In this document: piece after piece, positions 11,464 to 22,189 of the stretch
How the letters are laid out: the number at the start of each line of letters is the position of its first letter
Position numbering within the stretch: the stretch's first letter is position 1
DNA from: Sanghuangporus weigelae
Taxonomy: Eukaryota > Basidiomycota > Agaricomycetes > Hymenochaetales > Hymenochaetaceae
NCBI GenBank assembly: GCA_033182465.1
Contig: CP137320.1
Coordinates: forward strand, 2,914,001 to 2,978,000
Direction of reading: 5' to 3'
Length of the DNA: 64,000 nucleotides
Notes under the pieces: model-generated
The model's input: only the letters and a program-made list of their open reading frames with translations
Told to the model about the DNA's origin: nothing
Database searches by the model: none
Made by a program: the position numbers and the translations under genes

Positions 11464-11693
11464 ACGTTGGAAGCAATCAGTTACATCATTTGTAAATAAT
11501 GATTATTTCATATCTACGTATTCTTTTCGAAGGCATTAAAGAGCATCATCAAATCGAGCAACCCTATCGGAGCATTTTATTGACTGTAGATTATACAGAC
11601 ACAATCAATATACATTTTCGTTTGCAGGTTATGCGTTCAAGATAGTGCACTAGTGGCAAAGCGCTAGAAAAGGCAGTTTCCAAACGTGTTCCG

Positions 11694-12760
11694 CTATTCC
11701 ATTTCAAGTTCTTCTCCCGCACTTAGTACCTCTCCACCGAGCTCTCCCATCGAAGTCAGGGTTCGTGAAAATAGGTCATCAAACGCTTGCTGGAGACCGA
11801 GATGTTCAAGAGTGGTTTCGAGGTCATCCTCCGGGTTATTTGACTCCGACTCTTGATCCATTTCAACATCTGAAAGACTTTCTCTGTTCGATTGTACCCC
11901 AAAGCTTGAACCATTGGCTCTGTGAGGAGCAGTGGAAGGTGGTGCCTGGATCCCCTCGAGCCATTCTTCCAGGGCCGAGCTCCCTGAAAGGAGAAGGCTG
12001 CGAAGACGGGTCCGGTCTGTTTGGCTAAGGGCGCTTGATGTGCTCCCAAGAGATGCTGGAGAGTAGTCCTCATCTGTTTGTGATACATCTGAACCCGATT
12101 TTAAGTGCTCGTCGACGTCGGATTTATTTGAAAGAAGATGGTCGCCGTCAGGTTCGAAATCAACGTAAACGTCAACACCGTCGCGCGCACTGGTATCCCA
12201 TGCCTGTGAGCAGAGTACGGCATGCCACCCTTTGTCAAGCTCATCAAGCCAGTCGAGTAATTCCTTCAAGGTCTCAGCTCCTCCAGCATCTGATTGAGAC
12301 TGAGACTGAGCTCTCGTTCTACTTCCGTTTAAGATTGGACGCGGGTAGTGAGTGATTGCAGCGAGGGTTTCGCTTGAGAATCGAAGAAGGAGCGCCGTGC
12401 GCAGAGATGCTTGGTTAATTACTACCGGTGGGATCTGAAGGATAAGTGAAAGAAGGGTGTGCGTTGCACGTAGGTAGGAATGCAGCGTTGGAAGAGTTGT
12501 CGAGGGATGGTCTCTGGATGATGCAAAAGTTTTCAAGACAAAAGACGTAAGGTTTTCCGAGCAATTTCTTACCGTTTCTTGTAGTTCCTCATGATATCGA
12601 GGAACATGTCCTCCACATATTCGACAAGCCTGCGCTCCTGGCGAGCTGTAAGCGCTTGAATCCTAATGGAAGTATTTGCGACGGCGTTGTCTCTGCTGGA
12701 CTCCGGAACGTCTGGAGGAGGACTCGCTTCACTTGCGCTTGAATCAGGTATAGCCACCAT
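11694..12760 (-). CDS. Conserved-looking acidic protein of unknown function
   Basis: Exons 12573-12760 and 11694-12513 with a 59-nt intron give about 335 aa. The N-terminal part has a helical segment RRLVEYVEDMFLDIMRNYKK that continues across the splice into LPTLHSYLRATHTLLSLI, which looks like a conserved folded domain. The second half is low-complexity and acidic (many Ser, Asp, Glu), ending in a helix with LGLQQAFDDLFSRTLTSMG. No signal peptide or membrane segment. I do not recognise the family. ALG2 converges on it from the left with about 230 bp between stops. Confidence 0.7.
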
Positions 12761-12810
12761 TATGAATAGTTGCCGAGTTCATTCCATGCAAGTGATGGAT
12801 CGAGCGAAAC

Positions 12811-13195
12811 ATGATGTTGTGCTGGATCGTTGATCGAAGGATCCACGTCTCACGTGATTCTCGGACCGATCCGCTAGCCCGTGCCGAACCTACGCTACGG
12901 CTTCGATCCCTCGGATCTTCGAAGGGCTGCATAGGTAACGGTATACTTTACGAGTTCATCTCCTGATTTCATCAATGGTGTTGGCTGAGAAATTACCGCA
13001 TCAGAACAAGTCAAAGCTCTTGCCCAGGCGCAATCTATCCGTAAGAATTATAACTGTTTTCCCATTAAATCGTAGCCTGATTCTCTAGTGGCCGCCTATG
13101 CCAGTCTACTTATCGATTTATATCATGCAGATCTACAACGAATGTCCCTTGCCTCGCATCTCAAACCTGGGACTGCATTTGTTCTAACAAGCTGA
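12811..13195 (+). CDS. Tentative small three-exon gene, unrecognised
   Basis: Splice sites at 12935-12989 and 13041-13088 join three exons into a 93-codon frame. The C-terminal half (ASEQVKALAQAQSIL, LIDLYHADLQRMSLASHL) is amphipathic and reads like real protein, while the first exon is Arg-rich and could be untranslated leader. It lies 50 bp from the start of the acidic protein on the other strand. No family recognised; could be a chance frame or a decayed gene. Confidence 0.3.
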
Positions 13196-13276
13196 AGCAT
13201 AGGTCTTTCCGATCAAAGCGAAACTCAGACACCCTTTCGGCCGTCAAGTTATAAGCAACTACTACAATTTTCAGTT

Positions 13277-13596
13277 GTAGGAATCTTCTGCGGTAGCTGC
13301 GTTGTCATGTTCGTGATATACATGCCTCCACTGCACGTCATTTTGGGAGGATCCCACAACCTGTCCCCTCTGTATTGGCTGCTCCCAGTCGCGCTTGGAA
13401 TAATCACCCTCATTTAGGTTTCTATTCGTGTTATAGTGATGCGTAGAAGGATTAAGAAAGCGCAAGTGAAAGATATCAAGGGACTCATGATGTGAGTCGT
13501 CACAACGTTTGGGTTAGATGAATGTCTCATGAGCTTCTTTACAGTCCCTACCATGAGGACGATGAGTATGCGCTCAATCAAGTAAAACCATTTTAA
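13277..13596 (+). pseudogene. Possible P-type cation ATPase C-terminal relic
   Basis: The plus-strand frame reads VGIFCGSCVVMFVIYMPPL, then LGGSHNLSPLYWLLPVALG, then a TAG at 13415, then VSIRVIVMRRRIKKAQ and, after a well-formed 53-nt intron at 13492-13544, a short acidic tail ending at 13596. Two hydrophobic helices followed by an arginine-rich end resemble the last membrane segments of P-type ATPases. No upstream catalytic part (DKTGT, GDGVNDAP) is visible nearby. The TAG sits where such proteins often have Trp, one base change away. Interpretation as a host-gene relic is tentative. Confidence 0.35.
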
Positions 13597-14163
13597 ATGC
13601 TTGTGTTTGGAGTTAGAATGAGCTTCCTGTATTGGACTTCATTTTGTACTTGGCTTATGTCGACTGTGTGTAATAGAGAGTCAAGAGACTTCGACTGATA
13701 TTATTACAGGCGCTCCTAGCGGCGGTAGAGGGTATGCAATAACTCGGTGCCATGACCTAACCTGTGAGTGGCAAGAAAACAAAAAATCAAAGGCACAATA
13801 CACATAGATTAATCCGAATCGAGTTTACCACATGAATGTAAATTCGTCAGCCTTCAAATAGCCTGAAGGATAACTGAACCTACAGTATGCATGAGAGCTT
13901 CTCTCTGGTCTATTCTGTTAGTGCTATGTGCGCTCGCTTAGACAGTAAGACCCATGTGAGTGAGCTCCAATACGAAGAATTACCCGGCGATAATTATATG
14001 AGTATCGAGTTTTACATATACTGTGCATATATATACACATGCAATGATAATTGTCCATAGACGATACAGCGAAAAGAGTAAAATAAAGTCTATACTTGGA
14101 ATACTAAGATATTTATCTATGTATATTCAAGAAAAGAGACGAGATAAAAGCAATGGCTGTACT
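13597..14163. other. Gene-poor AT-rich stretch
   Basis: No supported gene. The right part (about 13990-14150) is AT-rich and includes alternating ATAT/ACAC runs just downstream of the membrane protein gene. Confidence 0.5.
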
Positions 14164-15469
14164 CTACTGTCGCGACGGCAATACGCGGATAGTCCTTTCT
14201 CCAGATGGAATTGCCCTCCTTGATCTAGATCCGGCAACATCGCTGTAGGCAGGCGGCGCTGTATGAGGTGCGGCTGGTCTATGCTGTGTCTTGCCTGCTC
14301 CGGCGGATCTGTGGTCCGCGCAGATTGTTGGAAGTTGCGAGGATGACGGAACAAAATCTGTGCAACTTTCGGTAGCAACACCTAGAGCGCCAGCGTTTTT
14401 CCATTCTGAGGCATTCATGCCGCTGCTGCTACTATCTTGACATGGTGTTCCGGAAGAGATAGGAGAGAAAAAGGGATCAATGTGTCCTGTGGGTAAATTG
14501 GACCGCCCTGGAATTACAGAAGATCCAGCGCTCGATGGAGGGATAGACTGCATAGCAGGCAAGTTGAGAGGAATGCGGTCTTGCTGACCTTGCCGGCGAC
14601 GTTTCATAAAGAAAAGAAAAGCAAGGAGCACTAGAACGGCCGACACTCCACCAACTACCGGTCCGACGATAATTCCGATATTCGTCGAGCCTGAACTCGA
14701 ATCCACTGCAGATGAAGCTGAGGTTCCTGTCGGAACTGCGCTGTTGCTGTTGGTATTATCCGTCAACTCTTTCCTTTTGTTTTTGTCAGAACTATAGCCG
14801 GACTGAATAGGTCAAAGAGAACGTACGTATAGATGATCGAATCAAGCAGAAACAACGATTCATTGTCGGAGCGACCCACTTCGATTATAAGGGTGTGCAA
14901 AGAATTCGAAAGGTTGTTCTTTGAGAATACGGTTTGGTTCCATTGGTAAGAGGTGTCACCGTCGGCAAGTTTTTGAAACGTCCCGACTTCAACATTGTCA
15001 ATGTAGAAAGTGAAGTCCGAGTTTCCAACAGGAAAATTAGGCGATCCTGTCAAAATTACTTGTATGTATACAGCGCTACCTGCGGGGAATTACGTCGTAC
15101 GAGTAAATTGGACGAAATTAATGATAGTGATTGGGTTAAGCGTGTTTGAGACGCACCGATGAACGGTACTGAAGCCGTAACCAACTGTCCTGACACGCCA
15201 CCACGTCCTGACCGGAAATAAGATGCATCCATCCATGTACTTCTGTATGCGTTGGAGATTGGGCGAGGTTTCGCAGAGCACTTTGCGCAATCTTGGCCGA
15301 TTGACCATGCTTCTGGCGGATTATATTGAATTATCTGACCTGTTGATGGATCGCCATACTGGTCATCAATCGTCACGTTTACTTGGAGACCACATATTCT
15401 CGGGAGAAGGCGAAACAGCAACAAGTGAAGACCCAAAAGACAATGTGGTCGCAAGTATCTGCAGTACAT
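14164..15469 (-). CDS. Single-pass membrane protein, paralog A
   Basis: Exons 15157-15469 (313 nt), 14827-15079 (253 nt) and 14164-14773 give 391 aa. Layout: signal peptide from MYCRYLRPHC, an extracellular domain with VNVTIDDQYGDPSTGQ, CAKCSAKPRPISNA and LHTLIIEVGRSDNES, a Ser/Thr-rich stalk, a membrane helix IIVGPVVGGVSAVLVLLAFL followed by KRRRQGQ, and a cytoplasmic Ser/Pro-rich tail with APPAYSDV. The ectodomain looks like a beta-sandwich with Asn-X-Ser/Thr sites. It is a tandem paralog of the gene at 16348-17697. I start at 15469 because the alignment with the paralog and the signal peptide begin there. Ligand unknown. Confidence 0.85.
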
Positions 15470-16044
15470 CGCGAAATTAGTCGTGGCACTCGGTCGCGAT
15501 CCTAGTACCGACGAAGTGCAGAGGCCTTGCTCAGAAAATTTTCCGTCGAGTGTTGTCGCTGCTCGAGGCCGTCTTGCGCAATGAGTGGGGAAGACGAGAG
15601 GCGTGCGACCAGGAATTGACCCCGTCTTTGTTCGCGCATAAGAAAATAAAGTAGAAGGGCGCCCATATTCAATCATGATCTCGGCAAGGCCGACGCTTTC
15701 CTAAATCGAGGCAAACAAGTCAGGCTTGGTGAAGGGTAGTAAGTTACTGGAAGGAGAAGGAGATGACGGAGTTTCAAAATTTCTCGCTGGTTGCAATGAA
15801 CTATACCAGTAATGAACTATACCAGTAGACACTGCGCATGATGCCTCCAGGGAAGAACTCTTGCAAGAGCATGCTTTTCTGTAGTTCCTGCGGCGTATAT
15901 CAGATTTCTTCTCTTGAAGCGGAGTATCATAGTATCATGGGTGAGTGTGGAAGGAGCCGGAGGGAGACAGACCAGCCCAGGATCAATCATTGAACGCAAA
16001 GTTAATCAATGTTGGCGGGTGATGCGCTATATTTGGATGGCTGA
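15470..16044. other. Spacer between tandem paralogs
   Basis: Upstream region of paralog A. It contains a short tandem duplication and no supported gene. Confidence 0.5.
15795..15826. repeat. 16-bp perfect tandem duplication
   Basis: AATGAACTATACCAGT is present twice in a row between the two membrane-protein paralogs. Confidence 0.85.
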
Positions 16045-16227
16045 TCATCTAGAAATTGTGATGTCGATCGTATGGAGTTTCGAATCTACGTCTTGGCACC
16101 TGGATGTGAAACGCTGTACCCGATCTACAAGCACCCTGACCGTAGCTAGTATTTGAACGCTTGAAGATTTCATCGTGCTGTGTACCAGTGCTCTAATGAA
16201 AGATTTGTGATGATACACGAAGTTCAC
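16045..16227 (-). pseudogene. Possible relic of a third ectodomain copy
   Basis: A minus-strand frame ends in DSKLHTIDITISR, which resembles SNSLHTITIESGR in paralog B and SNSLHTLIIEVGR in paralog A at the end of the ectodomain. Upstream residues match poorly. It lies exactly between the two intact paralogs and could be the decayed remains of a third copy or coincidence. Confidence 0.2.
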
Positions 16228-16347
16228 GTTTATAAGTTACCTGCAACAATACTCTGTCCGGAAATGAAGTGAAAAGAGCGACTCAGGTATACCACAGTCC
16301 AGAAAGATAAATATCACGAAATAAAGCAGCGAAAGAGATTGAATGCA

Positions 16348-17697
16348 CTATGCGAGCCTAAGGCCTTTACTGTAGGGGTTTGGTAGCCTCGAAACATTGG
16401 ACGATCCAGAAGAATCGACTTCGCTATAAGCAGGTGGAGAAGCAAGGGCTGTGCTCACATCAATTTGCGACTCATCTACCCTGTCGTAGTCGGCCAAGTT
16501 ACGACCGGTTGCAACGTACTGTGAGGATGCATCAGACTCGGATAGACCGGTTTGTGCAGAGGGGCCGGCGAAACCGAGGGCGCTTTGAGATGCAATAGTG
16601 GCGCCGGCACCGGCCGCACCATGGTTTGACGCGGCGTAGAAGCCGCTAGAGTTGCTATGCGTATACGGCGTATTTGAATTAGTGATGAATGGATCGATGT
16701 GCGACGCATCATTGTTGGGACCTGGGTTACTGGTAGATCCAGCTCGTGCCGGAGAGACAGATTCCATCGGAGGCGAGTCGAGGAGAATGCGTACTCGTTG
16801 ACCTTGTCGTCGACGTCGCATGAAAAACAGAAGGGCAAGAATTGCACCTGCTACGATGACACCTCCAACTACCGGTCCGACGACGATGCCTATATTTGAA
16901 GAGCTTGAACCCGACTCAGGGCTGCTCTGGTTGTCTGGGTTGCTTGTGCTATTCTGAACTTGTCTTCTGTATAATCTCTTAGCGACTTCAAACAGAGATA
17001 GAGGGAGAACGTACGTATAGATGATAGAATCAAGTAAGACGAGCGATTTGTTACCCGCACGTCCCGATTCAATCGTAATGGTATGCAATGAATTTGAGAG
17101 TCCAGTCTTGGAAAAGATAGTTTGATTGAACTGATACGTGTTGTCGCCATTCGGGGCACGTTGGAACACGCCAGAGGTTACATTGTCGATATAGAACGTG
17201 AAGTCTGAATAACCATCGGGCGACGTTATCGACCCAGTTAGAATCGCCTGGACGTATACAGCAGTCCCTAGAAGTCCAGATTGGATGAGATCAGTACATC
17301 CCATGGATATGACTGATATCGAAAATAAAATAAAATAAAACAATACGAATTTCAAATCAAGGAGGTCTTGACACTTACCGATGAACGGCACCGACGCAGA
17401 TATGATCTGTCCAGAAAGGCCATTCGTACCCGTTCCCTCTGGGAAGAACGTCCCGTCTGTCCATGTGCCGTTGTGCGCGTTGCTGATAGGTCGTGGCTTC
17501 GCAGTACATGGCTCACAACTCTGGCCTGGATGCCACGCTCCCGACGGATTGTACTGGATAACTTGTCCCGTAGTTGGATCGCCGAATTGATCATCGATAG
17601 TCACGTTAACTTCACGGCCATGTATTTGGAGCACGAGGCAGAGTAATGACAGATAAAACCTAAAGAGCGTACTTGTTCGCCAGCACTTCCAACGCAT
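16348..17697 (-). CDS. Single-pass membrane protein, paralog B
   Basis: Exons 17379-17697 (319 nt), 17015-17267 (253 nt, the same length as in paralog A) and 16348-16966 give 396 aa. Signal peptide MRWKCWRTSTLFRFYLSLL, ectodomain with VNVTIDDQFGDPTTGQ, CEPCTAKPRPISNAHNGTW, SDFTFYIDNVTSGVFQ and LHTITIESGRAGNKS, several N-glycosylation sites, a stalk, a helix IVVGPVVGGVIVAGAILALL then RRRRQGQ, and a tail with SPPAYSEVD. Both introns (111 and 48 nt) are multiples of three without stops, so the whole gene reads as one long frame. Likely a cell-surface protein; function unknown. Confidence 0.87.
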   Translation of the reverse strand: MRWKCWRTSTLFRFYLSLLCLVLQIHGREVNVTIDDQFGDPTTGQVIQYNPSGAWHPGQSCEPCTAKPRPISNAHNGTWTDGTFFPEGTGTNGLSGQIISASVPFIGKCQDLLDLKFVLFYFILFSISVISMGCTDLIQSGLLGTAVYVQAILTGSITSPDGYSDFTFYIDNVTSGVFQRAPNGDNTYQFNQTIFSKTGLSNSLHTITIESGRAGNKSLVLLDSIIYTYVLPLSLFEVAKRLYRRQVQNSTSNPDNQSSPESGSSSSNIGIVVGPVVGGVIVAGAILALLFFMRRRRQGQRVRILLDSPPMESVSPARAGSTSNPGPNNDASHIDPFITNSNTPYTHSNSSGFYAASNHGAAGAGATIASQSALGFAGPSAQTGLSESDASSQYVATGRNLADYDRVDESQIDVSTALASPPAYSEVDSSGSSNVSRLPNPYSKGLRLA

Positions 17698-18282
17698 CGT
17701 GTCTTTTCTCGCGCCGGACACTAAGTCGAGCGGAACAGGAATTAAAGAGCAGAAGGCTCTCCGATTTCTCTCTCTGTTCTTTATCGATCGAGTACGTGAA
17801 AGGTAGAAGAGGCTGCCTGCAGCAGGTTGTCCGCAAGATGAATGAAAAGAGGGAGGGAAAGGAACAACCTGGGCGCGCGCCCGACCTTGTTTGGGATCAG
17901 ATCAAGAAAAAGCGCGTTTCCATGTCCAGCATCCTGCCGATAAGCTCCAATGTGCCGAGACTCAGCCTTCCCAAGAAGAGGAGGAAATCAGGGTCGACAA
18001 AGTATTAACCTCCAAGCGAGCAACGGAAACGGGACTGAAAAAGGAGTAAACATCTGTGGAAAATCGTAAAATATCTAGGTCCTCTGATTGACGACATTAT
18101 TGGCTCTCATAATGTTTCGCAAAGCCTTTCATCACTCTCGAGCGTGTAAGTCAAGACGGAAGGAGAGGCAAGTCGAGTGAAAAAGGTAATGTAGCGTGGG
18201 AGAGATGTCCAGATTTGGACGACGCGTCGTGAATTTCAATTGAGGATTGATTTGGGCTTAGCCTCGGTCTTTGATCACGACC
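17698..18282. promoter_or_regulatory. Divergent intergenic region, paralog B / DUF6697 gene
   Basis: 585 bp between opposing starts. Contains purine-rich stretches but no recognisable element or coding frame. Confidence 0.45.
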
Positions 18283-20243
18283 ATGTTTGAGGACACGTCT
18301 CGTTCCCCTTTAGCAAGTCCTGAAGAGCAGCAAGGTGCATCACTTCTATCAGTCCTTCCTGGTTATCCATCGCGTGGCAGTACACCTCTTCCACTGCCTA
18401 TAGGCTCCGGTGCCACCATTTCTGTTTCCGCAAGCTTTAATTCGGGTGGCAGTCGCATTGGCAACGGCCAAGACCTTGCGGAGGAACTCAAGCAGGCCCG
18501 ACGCGAGATTGAACTTCTCAGAACTATGGTCAGTATCTCATGGAAATAGAACCTATATTCGTGAGCAACTGATCGCAACATTAGGACCCCTTTCATGCCG
18601 CCGAGATGGCCATTGAACTGCAGATGGAGAAAATGCGCTGCGCAGAGGCAACCAGCATTCGCGATTCCGCTGTTCAACGCCTTGCTTCCGCGTACGACTC
18701 AATCAAGGAGAAGGCAGCTACCATAAATCGCCTTCAGAACGAAAAGACAGACCTTGAGTCCCGCCTTGCAAATGTCGAAGTACGCATCAAGGAAGCCGCA
18801 GAGCAAGCTAGGGCAGAAGAAAGACAGATCATGGAGGGAGAATTGGCGCGCTTGCGTGACGTTATTCGTAATTTGAAAGACAGTGTCGAGGCTGAGAAGC
18901 AGACCCGCGTTGGTTCTGAATCATCTCCACTGATCACTACAAGCCTCTCCGACTCTTCTTCTCCGACTGATGATACTGCTTCTGCTATAACTGCGGTAGA
19001 TACGAATGGATATGGAGAAAACGTTTGGTCTCAAGATACTATGTTACAAGAGCTCAGTACTAAGCGCAGTGACCACAGGTTCTCCATGCCCTGGCCAATG
19101 GAATCGATCACCTATCAATTGGTCAAGTTTCGAATACCGTTTCGCCTCTACATTCCTCTCCGCCGAGTTCCATCCCTCCTCCTGGACTCAAGTTACTTGT
19201 CGGCACAGACCTTCAGAATGTAAGTACATGTTGTCTTACGAAAAGAATCGCTTGGATTCTGACTGTATGCAGTTTCGTGCGAGTTCGGGGCACCCAATCG
19301 ATATGATCAGAGCCAGGAACGCAGTCTTAACAGCTCTTCCAATGCCTCCAGGAATTCCCGAAGATGAGCTGAAACCGATTGTCCTTCCTCCTTCTATGCC
19401 GATTCACGAGTTCCTCAACAACACTGTGGGAGTGAGTGCTTTCATAAACGGTCTTCGTCGAAAATTTACTCATTCCGTCCAGAATAGGTATGCAGACTTA
19501 GGTCTCCCTGTCTTTTCAGACGGATAACAAAGTTCTAGCCTTATAGGATATCGGACGTTCCATGAAAAGACAACTCGATGGTGCCCGGATCGCGAGGAGC
19601 ACGGTTACTTCCTTACACCGCTTTATAAATGCACAACAAAGGCCCGAGTCTCAACTGCCCATTCTTGGAATGAAGTTGATCCAAGGGGTCGAATGATCAA
19701 GCCAACGGGTTTGATTGTCTCATTGCCGTTCCGGGAGAATACGCTAACTTCCGTAATGCAGAGTGTTTCTACAATCGTCAGGGGAAGTGGTACTATGCAG
19801 GACAATACGTTGCACTGCGACTAGACGACTTTAGCACGAAGGAATGGAACGAACTCGACGCTGAGGTAAGGACAACTGCGTCGTATCAAGAGTTGAATGG
19901 TATTCAAAACTTACGTCATCAGACTTCCGGAGTGCTAGTGAAGGAGACACTCATTGGCCGGAAGAATACGTCACCAACTGTTCAGTATGAAGTGTCTCAG
20001 CTTTATTCTGCCGGGGCTCTCAAGATCGCATGCGTCGGATTGCAATGTGTTGGCTTTAACCCGGCGCTCTACCAGAATATCCTCGAACAAGCAGCAAAAT
20101 GCCGCCAAGGTGGACGCTGGAGAGGCGGCTGGGGCGCTTCGGAATTCCCCGCAGTCGACGGCTCCACTGACAACTCCGGAAACCACGGCACGATAAACGA
20201 CAATAATAATGCTTACTGTGCCTCTCTTTTCAACTTGATGTGA
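18283..20243 (+). CDS. Coiled-coil protein with C-terminal DUF6697-like domain
   Basis: Model: 18283-18528, 18585-18995, 19079-19219, 19273-19487, 19539-19708, 19762-19865, 19923-20243; 535 aa. Residues about 65-190 form a coiled coil (AEELKQARREIELLR, INRLQNEKTDLESRLANVE). The C-terminal half has FHEKTTRWCPDREEHGYF, TAHSWNEVDPRGR, GKWYYAGQYVALRLDDFS, LIGRKNTSPTVQYEV and GALKIACVGLQCVGFNP, the pattern of a basidiomycete domain I recall as DUF6697. Function is unknown. The 18996-19078 intron and the region 19432-19538 have alternative splice readings; a 51-nt stop-free stretch at 19432-19482 may be an extra intron. Confidence 0.75.
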
Positions 20244-20928
20244 CTATTCTGGCTTGAAGAATGACTGGACTCAACTATGAAAGTACTCGGACTGCGCGAC
20301 TTTTATCTGGGCTTTGCAACGACTGGACAAAAGTCATTTCTTGGTAGCTCCAAAACAGGAGGACTCAAGTACTAAAGAAAAAATGTTCTCTCCCGACTGC
20401 GTTTTTATTCTTCGACCAAATCGGTCAGATTCTAGACTTTCTTTGGACTCTCCTCTTACTGTTTGATGCTTTAACTCTTCTTCCCCGGAAGGAAACTCAG
20501 AACTTTCACTTCTCCGGCGTCGTGCTTGACTTGGTAGTATGCCGTTGATGGTCGTGCATAATAAATTGATAGGTGTTGACGAATGATGATATCCCGCATA
20601 CTTATGAATGAGGGTGTCAGATCAGTGAGTCGATGACAAGCATTGATTTAGAAAAAATAGAGATCAATAATAGGCACTTTCTTTCTACCCGCATTGAAGC
20701 GAAGTTCCACTGTTCAGCTGTTTGGGGAAAGTATCAAAATTATATCTGCCCGTAGCATCGGACGTGGGTCATGGGAGATAGAAGTACTATCTAAGGAACT
20801 ATGATGTTCATGCATACAACTATTAATTACTTCTTGAGAACTTTGAACAGAAGGGAGATGCCGATGGACAAAATGGACACGTGGGTGAGATAGGAAATCT
20901 GAGAAAACTTAACATCCATCGAACTCTT
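20244..20928. other. Intergenic between convergent genes
   Basis: 685 bp between two converging genes. Contains pyrimidine-rich 3'-flank sequence and no supported coding frame. Confidence 0.5.
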
Positions 20929-21654
20929 TCATTCGAGCTCCTTCTCCTTAGAGCGCCGTTTTTGCTCCATCAAGAGGAAAGAAACTGTTAGATATGAACA
21001 ATTAGCAGAATCCGAGTCTGAGATTGTATTATGAATTTACCTATGAGGGAGTCCAGAGTCTCCATCGCGGATGGCTGGACTTCCAGGTATGGTTGACGAG
21101 ACATTCGCAGGATAAAGAAGTGACGTCGATGCTTGTGATAAATGGCGACTGGGCTGGAGTCTGGGTCTTGTTCCCGAATGAGCTTCGAGCGCAGAGACAT
21201 TCAGTCGATGTTCATTCAACTAGATCCACAGGAAGTGTACCTCAAGCCGTCCTTTGCGCTGTTTCCATTGGTAATATCTTCCATCCTTACCCCGAAAGCG
21301 TGCATCACTTTGAAGTTCAGATGAAATACTCGGTGGTCAAGAATGAATTTATCAGATCACTTACGATCCTGCGACACCGTCTTTCGTCCAAAATTCGTGA
21401 ATTGGGCGGAACTGCTGACCACGAAGGCGCACTGCGGTGCTCGTAAGGCGTGCTGTCGAGTTTTCAGATACTTCATTCTGCATTTCCGCAACAATCTCCA
21501 ACTCATTACTCTTCGGGTCCATCTTGCTCACGCGGGTAACCGATGCATCCCACTTTGGCGTGACGACCTCATAGTAGATTTTATCGTTTGAGTTTGAGAT
21601 GACCACATTTTGAAGGTTTGTCGTTGTGAGATGAAGACGTTCAGGCTCTTTCAT
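20929..21654 (-). CDS. DUF6593-like protein
   Basis: Four exons (21365-21654, 21241-21307, 21041-21182, 20929-20984; introns 56-58 nt) give 184 aa. The sequence follows the layout of a small basidiomycete family I recall as DUF6593: LTTTNLQNVVISNSNDKIYY, VTPKWDASVTRVSKMD, a central FRGKDGRYYQWKQRKGRLE, SSPVAIYHKHRRHFFILRM, and a C-terminal amphipathic helix restored by the last splice (SLIVSFLLMEQKRRSKEKE). No signal peptide or membrane helix. Expression and role are unknown; related proteins are often multicopy. The ORF alone would miss three of four exons. Confidence 0.75.
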
Positions 21655-22189
21655 TCTTTGCCAGATGATAGCCGCCGTGAGATGCCAAAGGGAGCGAACG
21701 AAGGGCTTTCAGGGATAAGGTTTATTGGCTTGAAGCCTCATAGATGCTCTTATATTCCACCAGAGCCATGGATACCGTGGGCATCTTGTGGCGTCCTATG
21801 GCAAGGTTCTTTGGACAAGCTCTTTAGACACGGTATGATTTCCCATTGGTGTGAAGTCGAATTCAAATAACAATCTATTATTATGTTGGATTCCCCTCAC
21901 GGGAAGAAAGAATGGACATAAACGACCTTGGCCAGAGTCATGATCCTATCGTCGCCAGAAGATCAGATCAGCACGGGAATGCTTGAAGGTAATGATGTCG
22001 AGAGTCGAGAACAAATCATATTTTACGGATTTTGTTGTGGTTGAAGACAATGAGCGTGAGAGAAGAGTGACTTTCTTGGCTGAATAGAAATTTGACCACC
22101 TTCGTTCTTACTTACTTCTTAACCTCCGTCTTACTTCCTCATTTCATTTGTCGTGACGCCAAGGCTAGCTGCCTGACCGCGGTCTAGCT
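21655..22189. promoter_or_regulatory. Divergent intergenic region, DUF6593 gene / PRS
   Basis: 535 bp between divergent starts; a CT-rich run (about 22100-22140) precedes the PRS start, as often seen in fungal housekeeping promoters. Confidence 0.45.

Noticed and set aside
14023-14223. 66-aa plus-strand frame at the AT-rich edge of paralog A
   Set aside because: Low-complexity AT-rich 3' flank that overlaps the end of a supported minus-strand gene.
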